From positions 1 through 5,877 of the forward strand of contig VMES01000032.1 of NCBI GenBank assembly GCA_007375655.1: a stretch of DNA of 5,877 bases, read 5' to 3'. This DNA comes from Parcubacteria group bacterium Greene0416_79. GTDB lineage: Bacteria; Patescibacteriota; Minisyncoccia; Phycocordibacterales; UBA10002. The notes beneath the pieces were generated by a model that ran no database searches, was not told the origin of the DNA, and saw nothing but the letters and a program-made list of their open reading frames with translations. Shown here piece by piece: positions 1 through 5,628 of this stretch; position 1 is the first letter of the stretch; every line of letters starts with the position of its first letter. The translations under genes and the position numbers were made by a program.

Positions 1-811
1 TTCACCATCACCGTATCTTCTGCCGAGACCGCCGAGAGCGATAAAACCTCGCTCCCCGAAAATCTCACAGGTAAATACCGGCTTCCACTCCGAAATGCTG
101 ACGGAGAGAGAAGCGACCTGCCCTCGTGCGGTTTCCAACACGACACTGGCATAATCCTCAACCGGAGCATGCCATGCCCGATTGCTTATATATCCGCACA
201 CCTTTGTGGTGCGGCTTCCAAAGAAAAATCTTGCCAGATCAATAACATGAAGGCCCTGGTCCATGAGTACACCTCCACCCGAGAGCTTTTTGTTCATGCG
301 CCACTCTTTCTCGTATCCCGGCCTGCCGGGATGCCCATGGACGATGCGCAGAGCATGGACTGAACCGATTCCTCCCTCGTCAATAATCTGCTTGGCTCTT
401 CGTATTGAATCAAAAAAACGGTAATTGAACCCGACTGCGAGCGTGCGTTTCATCTTTAAGGCAAGGCGACACAGTTCGCGCATTTCCTCCGGTGTCCTGC
501 TTCCCGGCTTCTCCACGAATACGTGCTTGCCCGCGAGAAGGGCCTCCTTGGCGAGCGGAAAGAGAAACGCGTGCGGCGTCGCGATAATAACCACGTCAAG
601 ATCGCTCTTGAATATATCTTTGACTTGGCGAGAGTAAGAAACGCCGTATGTATCCGCCAGTACCTTTGCCCGCGAGACGCGGGCGTCGGCGACGACGGAA
701 AGCGAGACGCGACTCAAGTGACTTATCACCTCCGCCCAGCGCGCGCCCATCCGTCCCGCCCCGATTAAAGCTATATTTCCTTGGTTAAGGATTAAGGATT
801 TCCCTGTTCAC
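1..811 (-). CDS. Gfo/Idh/MocA-family oxidoreductase, 3' end outside window, 5' end apparently frameshifted
   Basis: Likely an NAD(P)-dependent oxidoreductase acting on a sugar, sugar phosphate or nucleotide sugar. The frame is open from position 807 to the left edge with no stop. From position 777 it gives 259 codons: a Rossmann start (NIALIGAGRMGARWA), then VVIIATPHAF, the family's EKP motif (HVFVEKPGSRTPEEM, about residues 85-99), GFNYRF, and the catalytic-domain motif GGGVLMDQGLHVIDLARFF with its Asp and His. Family members run about 320-350 residues, so some 60-90 are probably missing beyond the window. The start is abnormal. No ATG, GTG or TTG lies in frame between the SDR stop (808-810) and an ATG inside the glycine motif (748-750). 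A GTG at 809-811 overlaps the SDR stop as GTGA, matching the style of this operon, but it is one base out of frame because of the 7-bp duplication at 785-798. It may be a frameshifted gene, use a rare start such as ATC at 790-792, or rely on +1 slippage. Family assignment is firm; start and expression are not. Confidence 0.88.
785..800. repeat. 7-bp tandem duplication (TTAAGGA x 2.3) that breaks the reading frame
   Basis: The plus strand reads TTAAGGATTAAGGATT, a perfect period-7 run of 16 bases. On the coding strand it is TCCTTAA twice. It sits 11 bases after the GTG (809-811) that would start the Gfo/Idh/MocA gene. Seven extra bases equal a +1 shift. As written, GTG is followed by only seven sense codons and a TAA at 785-787. 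With one copy removed, the GTG frame runs directly into the NIALIGAG Rossmann motif. The repeat is seen directly; that it arose by slippage or duplication is inference. Confidence 0.9.
808..811 (-). promoter_or_regulatory. GTGA stop/start overlap between SDR and Gfo/Idh/MocA genes
   Basis: The coding strand reads AAG TGA AC, with the SDR stop TGA at 808-810 and a potential GTG start at 809-811. This copies the four-base overlaps at 1653-1656, 4000-4003 and 5625-5628 (all ATGA), where a terminating ribosome can restart on the next gene. It is the best candidate for the original start of the downstream gene, although the present sequence puts that start out of frame. Confidence 0.6.
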
Positions 812-1656
812 TTCCAATCATATCCTCGGTCGCTAGGTTTAATCCGCCGATAGGTATAGATATCGGTAGCCATAATATCTTTTGCGTGCCGCTTTGCCGA
901 TTTTACATCGTCCCATACAGCACTCCATACTTTGCCGGTAAACTGCCCTGATGACGCGAGGAACACGCAAAGCTCGGCCGCTCGCTCGGGCGAAACCCCG
1001 CCTTCTTCTTTCTGTTTTAACAATTTCTGATAGGTTGCCTCACCGACCTTTCCCCTCCCCGCTAGAAGCGCCTCGTCAAGGAGCCGCGAGTTCACGGCGC
1101 CGGGAGCGATGGCGTTCATCGTGATGCCGTATTCCTTTACCTCCTCCGCCACCGACTCCGTGAATCGTACGATGCCCCCCTTGGAAGCGGCATAGGCGCT
1201 GAAGCGCGGAAACGCGCCTTCTCCTCCGCCGGAAAAATTAATGACCGTGCCCTTCTTTTGCTTCTTCATATTCGGCAAGACGGCTCTCGTCATAAGCATG
1301 GTGCCGTAGAGATTTACCATGATGGTCTTGAGCCACGCTTCTGGAGAGGTTTTTTCCAGCACATTTTTTGGTCCGTAGATTCCCGCCGCGTTGATAAGCA
1401 CCTCTGTCCCTCCATTCCACAGACGGTGAGTCGCTTCCATGAGTGAGGCTACATCCGACATACGGGAAACATCGGCGGCATGGGTCGTGAGCGAAGATCC
1501 TTCGTTTTGAGCTGCGGTGCGGAGTTCCGAAAGATCCTCCGAATTTCTCGCCACCGCAAGCACCAACGCGCCTTCGCGCAAAAAGCGAAAGGTAATGACC
1601 CTGCCGATGCCGCCGCTTGCGCCCGTGATGATTGTTTTGACCCTTTGAAGCCTCAT
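808..1656 (-). CDS. SDR-family NAD(P)-dependent oxidoreductase with extended C-terminal tail
   Basis: A cytosolic short-chain dehydrogenase/reductase of 282 residues, probably oxidising or reducing a hydroxyl or keto group on a sugar or nucleotide sugar. The classical SDR signature is complete: cofactor motif TGASGGIG (11-18), NAAG (89-92), Asn115, catalytic Ser142 (INFSGGG) 13 residues before Tyr155, the YAASK motif with Lys159, and the PG pair (185-186). After the core, residues 243-282 form a tail rich in Trp, Tyr, Asp and Arg (WSAVWDD, DIYTYRRI, DRGYDW), which ordinary 245-255-residue SDRs lack. I recall similar tails on SDRs in surface-polysaccharide clusters but cannot check that here. 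The ATG at 1654-1656 overlaps the upstream dehydrogenase stop as ATGA and has no clear ribosome-binding site, so translation is probably coupled. The next gene encodes another oxidoreductase, so the two may act in sequence. Substrate unknown. Confidence 0.93.
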   Translation of the reverse strand: MRLQRVKTIITGASGGIGRVITFRFLREGALVLAVARNSEDLSELRTAAQNEGSSLTTHAADVSRMSDVASLMEATHRLWNGGTEVLINAAGIYGPKNVLEKTSPEAWLKTIMVNLYGTMLMTRAVLPNMKKQKKGTVINFSGGGEGAFPRFSAYAASKGGIVRFTESVAEEVKEYGITMNAIAPGAVNSRLLDEALLAGRGKVGEATYQKLLKQKEEGGVSPERAAELCVFLASSGQFTGKVWSAVWDDVKSAKRHAKDIMATDIYTYRRIKPSDRGYDWK

Positions 1657-1663
1657 GAGAGTA
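1653..1663 (-). repeat. 11-bp gene-junction motif, copy 1
   Basis: The coding strand reads TACTCTCATGA, covering the last codons and stop of the nucleotide-sugar dehydrogenase and the ATG of the SDR. The same 11 bases recur at 4000-4010, and a close variant (AACTCTATGA) spans 5625-5634. Each encodes a C-terminal Leu-Ser or Thr-Leu and places a pyrimidine run directly before the start instead of a purine-rich ribosome-binding site. Identity is seen directly; a functional role is unproven. Confidence 0.45.
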
Positions 1664-2996
1664 TGCGTGAGTTGCCGGAGCCGATTCCCCGCCCAACGCC
1701 GGCATACATGATGCCAGACGCCTTGATCTTCGCTTCACTTTTCCATAAAAAGTTCTTCGCGTCAAAAAGCAGTTTGGGCGGGGTCATGAGGGGCGCTATC
1801 CGTTTCCAGTTAAGCTTCGCGTAGTCCGCCCACGCGGTCATGACAAGAACTGCCGAGGTCCCCGTGAGCGCTACATACGGGTCGGGGTACAAACGCGTCA
1901 CGCCCGCCTCTTTTGCCTCTTCCCACCGCACCATAGGATCGTGTACGCGAAGTTCTTTCACCTCCGTTTTAAGCGCCTCCATCACCTTAAGCGAGAGGGA
2001 ATCGCGGAGCGTAGAGGTATTCGGTTTATACGCCAGACCGAGGATCCCGATCGTAACGCTTTTGAGACGAGGAATGCGGCTCCGAAGGAACGGCAGAATG
2101 CGCTCCCACCTCTCTTCGTTCTTCTCCCGTGCTCCCGAGATAACGGGAAGTGTTATCCCCTTCTCCCCTCCCTTGAGGACGAGCGCGGTCAGGTCGCGGC
2201 CAAGCGTTGCCCCAGAAAATCCGATACTCGCGTCAAGATAGGCGGAGTGCCCAATCCGTGCATCGCTTTTGAGCGCCTCGGAAACGCGAAGCACATCCGC
2301 GCCGTACGCTTCGCACATATCAGCTATGTCATAGATAAAACTAAGCGAGGTTGCAAGAAATGCATTGAGGGCGTGCTTGACCATCTCCGCAGAGGGCACG
2401 GTCATGCAAAGTAGTGGAGCATTTATCGGAGAGAAGATGCGTTTGATGAGCGCCTCTGCCGCAGGGTCAGACACTCCGGCGACGATCCGCGCGGGATGAA
2501 AGAAACTTTGGAGCGCGGTGCCGAGCTGCAGGTTTTCAGGCAGGTAGATGTAGGAAAAGTGAAGCTTTGGCCGTGCCGTACGAAGAAATGTTTGGAATTC
2601 TTCTCCGCTTCCGACCGGCACTTGACTGGAAACGATTACGGTTGAGCCATCGCGAAGCTTCGGAGCCAAAACTGTGAAGAGCTCGCGAATGGATGAGAGG
2701 TCGGGACGGTGCTCCTTGTCGCACGGTGTGTCTATGGCGACCAAAAACACGCGAACCTCACCAAGATCGGCAAGGTCGTGCGTATACGAGAGCCGCCCTG
2801 CCGTCTTATTTCTCTGAATCAGCGGTAACAGTCCTTCTTCCTGCACAGGGAGAATGTCGTTCTGAAGCTTTTCCACCGTGGTCGCATCAGCATCAAAGCC
2901 GATAACGGTATGTCCAAGCTCCGCAAGAGCGGCCGAGTAGACCGAGCCCAAATGCCAGAGACCGATAACGCCGATCGTGAGAGGTTCCGTGGGCAT
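1653..2996 (-). CDS. UDP-glucose/GDP-mannose dehydrogenase-family protein without the catalytic cysteine
   Basis: A 447-residue nucleotide-sugar dehydrogenase homologue with the usual three-part layout: N-terminal NAD domain (about 1-195), helical dimer domain (about 200-300) and C-terminal sugar-nucleotide domain (about 313-435). Supporting motifs are VAIDTP (86-91), VSSQVPVGSG (122-131), LPENLQLGTA (152-161), EMVKHALNAF with the conserved Lys207 and Asn211, and GLAYKPNTS (320-328). Two signature positions differ. The GxGxxG cofactor loop is GLWHLG (12-17), with Trp14 in place of the second Gly. The active-site GFGGSCFPKD motif is GFSGATLGRD (259-268), with Thr264 for the nucleophilic Cys, Arg267 for Lys, and Asp268 kept. 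Classical members oxidise C6 of UDP-glucose twice, through a thioester on that Cys; this one may stop after a two-electron step or use another chemistry. The reading frame is intact, so decay is unlikely. Its ATG shares one base with the kinase stop (TAATG), and its TGA overlaps the SDR start. Confidence 0.92.
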   Translation of the reverse strand: MPTEPLTIGVIGLWHLGSVYSAALAELGHTVIGFDADATTVEKLQNDILPVQEEGLLPLIQRNKTAGRLSYTHDLADLGEVRVFLVAIDTPCDKEHRPDLSSIRELFTVLAPKLRDGSTVIVSSQVPVGSGEEFQTFLRTARPKLHFSYIYLPENLQLGTALQSFFHPARIVAGVSDPAAEALIKRIFSPINAPLLCMTVPSAEMVKHALNAFLATSLSFIYDIADMCEAYGADVLRVSEALKSDARIGHSAYLDASIGFSGATLGRDLTALVLKGGEKGITLPVISGAREKNEERWERILPFLRSRIPRLKSVTIGILGLAYKPNTSTLRDSLSLKVMEALKTEVKELRVHDPMVRWEEAKEAGVTRLYPDPYVALTGTSAVLVMTAWADYAKLNWKRIAPLMTPPKLLFDAKNFLWKSEAKIKASGIMYAGVGRGIGSGNSRILS

Positions 2997-4003
2997 TAGA
3001 GGGTGAACTGTCGCGGCTTATTGACCAACACCTGCGTTCCCGCGAAGTCCACGGAAAATTTCACCTCGCGCATGCCCTGCTCCGCGAAGAGTCCCCGCAC
3101 CGACTCCTGCGTGCCTTCCTTGCAATAGATAAGGAAAAATCCGCCCCCGCCGGCGCCGACGATCTTGCCGCCGAGCGCGCCGGCGGATCTCGCCTTCTCA
3201 TAGATCGTATCAAAAAGTTCACTGCTTATCTTCGCCGACATCTTCCGCTTGATGTGCCAGTGCTCATCAAGGAGACCACCGAAGTCATCCAGCCGCCCCG
3301 CTTCAAAGGCATTGAAGATCGTCTTGCCGATACGTTTCGTCTCGTGCTTGAGGTTGAGGGCGTTTTCATTGTTCTGGCGGACATTATGCTGAAGCTCGCG
3401 CAGGATCTCTTCGCTTCTTCGGCGAATACCGGTATAGAAAAGCAGGCAGCGACGCTCGAAATCGTCCTGAACGGTCTTTGAGATATTTGCGTTGATGACG
3501 GTCACAGACCCATTCTGTGCGATATCCAGCACGCAGAAGTTGCCGAACGAAGCGAGGTAAAAGTCCTGCTTGCCGTCCGGGAATTTAAGGTCTTCAGTGG
3601 CGATAGAGTAGGCCTCTTCGGCGATATGACGGCGGGACAAGGACTCTCCTTTCATGGTATGCAAGGCGTTCAGGAGACCTACGAGGTACGCGGCGGAGCT
3701 CCCCATGCCGGTCCCGTCCGAGATATCCGCCTGCGAGGAGATCTCTATCATCTTATCAATGCCGGTGCGCATGAGTGCGGCCCGCGCAAGATCATGCCTT
3801 ACTTCTTTGAGTGAAGCGACCTCCTCGCTCTCGCGGTACTTGAGACGAATGAGGTCGTCCAAGGGCGGTCGGTTCACGCCGATATACATATAGAGATTGA
3901 CCGCCACGGAAAAGATGAACCCGCCGTACTTTTCATAGTACGCCGGTAAATCCGTGGAGCCGCCGCCAAGCGGCAGGCGAAGTGGGGTTCGGGTGAGGAT
4001 CAT
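2996..4003 (-). CDS. GHMP-family sugar kinase, D-glycero-D-manno-heptose-7-phosphate kinase (HddA)-like
   Basis: A 335-residue cytosolic ATP-dependent kinase. All three GHMP motifs are present: the substrate-binding N-terminus PLGGGSTDLPAYYEKYGG (11-28), the glycine/serine phosphate loop GTGMGSSAA (97-105), and the C-terminal KIVGAGGGGFF (280-290). FPDGKQDFYLASFG (141-154) contains the GKQD element typical of the HddA/fucokinase-like branch, which phosphorylates the anomeric carbon of a sugar or heptose 7-phosphate. Length fits HddA. The next gene upstream is a nucleotidyltransferase, overlapping by ATGA at 4000-4003, as expected if kinase product passes straight to activation. No GmhA-type isomerase or GmhB-type phosphatase is in the window, so heptose as substrate is unproven; another sugar could be phosphorylated instead. 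Start choice is firm because the GGGSTD motif lies at the normal distance from this ATG. No ribosome-binding site is evident; coupling is likely. Confidence 0.93.
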   Translation of the reverse strand: MILTRTPLRLPLGGGSTDLPAYYEKYGGFIFSVAVNLYMYIGVNRPPLDDLIRLKYRESEEVASLKEVRHDLARAALMRTGIDKMIEISSQADISDGTGMGSSAAYLVGLLNALHTMKGESLSRRHIAEEAYSIATEDLKFPDGKQDFYLASFGNFCVLDIAQNGSVTVINANISKTVQDDFERRCLLFYTGIRRRSEEILRELQHNVRQNNENALNLKHETKRIGKTIFNAFEAGRLDDFGGLLDEHWHIKRKMSAKISSELFDTIYEKARSAGALGGKIVGAGGGGFFLIYCKEGTQESVRGLFAEQGMREVKFSVDFAGTQVLVNKPRQFTL

Positions 4004-4010
4004 GAGAGTA
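4000..4010 (-). repeat. 11-bp gene-junction motif, copy 2
   Basis: The coding strand reads TACTCTCATGA, identical to 1653-1663, and spans the nucleotidyltransferase stop and the kinase ATG. Both upstream proteins end in Leu-Ser. It could be a shared coupling signal or a coincidence of similar C-termini plus the ATGA overlap. Confidence 0.45.
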
Positions 4011-4674
4011 ATCGTTCAATGCGCACAATGTCGGCAGGCGTTGAGATGCCACCGATAGCGCGCTCTGATATAACCGCGGCCACACGCAGACGCCGTACCT
4101 GCTGATCCAGCATATCCGTAAGGTAAACTTCGCCGCCAAGACGGTGCTTTGGCCGCAGACCAAAGATGCTCCCGAGAAGCACCATGACGCCGTTCGAAAT
4201 CAGGTCAGTTTTTGGCTGGGGTGGCTTTTCTTGAATAGAAGCTATCATACCATCCGCACGAAGTGTTACCACCCCGTGATTCCACGGATCTTCCGCCCGA
4301 AAACACAAGATGCTCTGCTCGTGGGCAAGGCAGGCAACAATGCTGACGCTATCGGGAAACTCATCTCCGTACACCAATAGAAAACGCTCATCTCCGATGA
4401 AAGGTTCTGCGGCGAGAAAACTATAGGCCGTGCCTCTATCCGAGCCCTCCGCATAGCGTATCCGCCGCCCGTGGAAATTATCTTTGCAATACGCCTGTAT
4501 CTTTTCAGAAAGATACCGCACGACAATAACCGCTTCATCAATCTCAGAAGGCAAGGCAGAAAAAATATGGTCAAGGAGCGGCTTCCCCGCTACATGAAGC
4601 AGTGGTTTCGGAGTATCCTTCGTGAGGGGAAGCATCCGTTCTCCTCTTCCCGCAGCTAAAATGAGAGCTTTCAT
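4000..4674 (-). CDS. NDP-sugar pyrophosphorylase-type nucleotidyltransferase
   Basis: A 224-residue cytosolic enzyme that joins a sugar 1-phosphate to a nucleoside triphosphate, giving an NDP-sugar and pyrophosphate. The N-terminal signature is complete: LAAGRGERMLPLT (6-18), then PKPLL (22-26) with the phosphate-contacting Lys23, and GKPLLDH (30-36). Further family elements are GTAYS (81-85), the metal-binding YGDE (102-105), EKP (149-151), SNGVMVL (161-167) and GGEVYLTDML (181-190) with a conserved late Asp188. The length matches short one-domain members such as HddC or MurU-like enzymes, with no left-handed beta-helix domain. Which nucleotide it uses cannot be read from sequence; pairing with an HddA-like kinase favours an HddC-like guanylyltransferase, but RmlA-like thymidylyl or uridylyl transfer is possible. 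It starts 27 bases after the GT2 stop, the only gap in the operon, with no clear ribosome-binding site, and its TGA overlaps the kinase ATG. Confidence 0.93.
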   Translation of the reverse strand: MKALILAAGRGERMLPLTKDTPKPLLHVAGKPLLDHIFSALPSEIDEAVIVVRYLSEKIQAYCKDNFHGRRIRYAEGSDRGTAYSFLAAEPFIGDERFLLVYGDEFPDSVSIVACLAHEQSILCFRAEDPWNHGVVTLRADGMIASIQEKPPQPKTDLISNGVMVLLGSIFGLRPKHRLGGEVYLTDMLDQQVRRLRVAAVISERAIGGISTPADIVRIERLLS

Positions 4675-4684
4675 AGTGGAGAAA

Positions 4685-4700
4685 GTATTCGCGCGAACAC
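4685..4700. other. Imperfect 16-bp palindrome in the only intergenic gap
   Basis: The 27-base gap 4675-4701 between the GT2 and nucleotidyltransferase genes holds GTATTCGCGCGAACAC. The central ten bases TTCGCGCGAA (4688-4697) form a perfect palindrome, and the flanks extend it with one mismatch. It has no loop and no following T-run, so it does not look like an intrinsic terminator. It could be an operator or chance. Confidence 0.3.
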
Positions 4701-4701
4701 A

Positions 4702-5628
4702 TTATCCGATCTCAACCCGTTCCTTGATGGTATAGGGCGTCTTGCGATTGGTCTCAAAATACACCCGAAGCATAAGCTCCGCGAGAAATCCCATCATGAA
4801 GAAGATAATGCCGGATAACACAAAGAAAGAGGCAATGAGAGGAAGAGGGGTCTGACCGAAATTGCGAAGGCCGGCAAGTTTGAGGTAGAGGGAAAAGACC
4901 GCCGCCACAATGCCGACGGTACCGGACACGAATCCTACCCCGCCGAAAAAGATGAGCGGACGACCGGAAAGCCCGGCAAGAAACTTAATGGTGATGAGAT
5001 CAAATATATCTTTGACCGCCTTCATGAAATAATGCTTAGAGACCCCGGCCGTCCGCGCGTGATGCCGTACGGGAACCTCGGAGACCTTGGCTCCTTTCAT
5101 ATAGAGATACGCCGGCAAAAATACGTGCATCTCACCGTACAGATGAACCGACTGTATTACTTCCCGCCGGTACGCTTTAAGAGCGCACGCCGAGTCATGG
5201 AGAGTAAGGCCCGTCATCTTAGCAGTAAGCCAATTAGCGAGCCGGGATAAGATCCGTCTACCAAGGGAATCCTTTCTTTCCACCCGCCATCCGGAGACCA
5301 CATCATACCCTTCTCGGATCTTTGCAACGAGCATGGGGATGTCCACAGGATCATTCTGCAAGTCGGCATCCATCACAACCACGATATCACCCTTCGCCTC
5401 ATGAATGCCTGCGTCAAGACCCGCCGTCTGACCGATGTTATACGCGAGAGAAATGATCCGTATCGGAGAAAGTTTCCGAAGCTCTCCAAAGGTCCCGTCG
5501 GTGGAAGCGTTATCCACCCCGATGATCTCAAATGGTTCGCCAAGTTTCGTAAGCACCGCAATCAACCGTCGATGCAGTTCAGATACATTCTTTTCTTCAT
5601 TGTACGCGGGAAACACGATAGAAATCAT
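4702..5628 (-). CDS. GT2 polyprenyl-phosphate glycosyltransferase, DPM1/GtrB-like, with two C-terminal membrane segments
   Basis: A 308-residue inner-membrane-associated glycosyltransferase expected to transfer a sugar from a nucleotide donor to a polyprenyl phosphate (undecaprenyl phosphate in most bacteria), on the cytoplasmic side. The GT-A domain opens with FPAYNEE (6-12), then DNASTDGT (39-46), NIGQTAGLDAG (64-74) and the metal-binding DADLQNDP (87-94). The acceptor region carries LHDSACALKAYRRE (143-156) and AGVSKHYF (194-201), followed by the amphipathic DIFDLITIKFL (207-217) seen in this family. Hydrophobic stretches at about 225-250 and 263-290 are two membrane spans. Length fits GtrB/DPM1-like proteins. 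Its ATG overlaps the stop of the upstream membrane protein as ATGA. That pairing is a common arrangement, in which the polyprenyl-phosphate sugar made here is used by a membrane transferase. The sugar is unknown; glucose, mannose or the product of the downstream genes are all possible. Confidence 0.94.
   Translation of the reverse strand: MISIVFPAYNEEKNVSELHRRLIAVLTKLGEPFEIIGVDNASTDGTFGELRKLSPIRIISLAYNIGQTAGLDAGIHEAKGDIVVVMDADLQNDPVDIPMLVAKIREGYDVVSGWRVERKDSLGRRILSRLANWLTAKMTGLTLHDSACALKAYRREVIQSVHLYGEMHVFLPAYLYMKGAKVSEVPVRHHARTAGVSKHYFMKAVKDIFDLITIKFLAGLSGRPLIFFGGVGFVSGTVGIVAAVFSLYLKLAGLRNFGQTPLPLIASFFVLSGIIFFMMGFLAELMLRVYFETNRKTPYTIKERVEIG

Noticed and set aside
748..750. ATG as the start of the Gfo/Idh/MocA gene
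   Set aside because: It falls inside the Rossmann glycine motif (GAGRMG), so starting here would remove the first beta strand and most of the cofactor loop. Clear homology continues upstream of it.
1..1656. Single SDR-Gfo/Idh/MocA fusion read through the TGA at 808-810, or TGA coding for glycine (SR1/Gracilibacteria code)
   Set aside because: The two frames match, so read-through is formally possible. But TGA is also the stop at three other overlapping junctions (1653, 4000, 5625), where read-through would extend proteins into unrelated frames. The GTGA plus duplication model explains the junction better.
1238..1765. A 175-codon minus-strand open frame spanning the dehydrogenase/SDR junction
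   Set aside because: It overlaps two clearly homologous genes in another frame and encodes a low-complexity Arg/His-rich sequence with no recognisable motif: a shadow frame.
1840..2414. Plus-strand open frames of 133 and 157 codons
   Set aside because: Both are antisense to the intact nucleotide-sugar dehydrogenase and show no domain features, as do the other plus-strand open frames in the window.
4710..4735. GATAAT/TTGAGA-like promoter elements upstream of the nucleotidyltransferase
   Set aside because: Spacing and hexamer matches are poor. They sit in the 3' coding end of the GT2 gene, and transcription is more simply explained as continuous.
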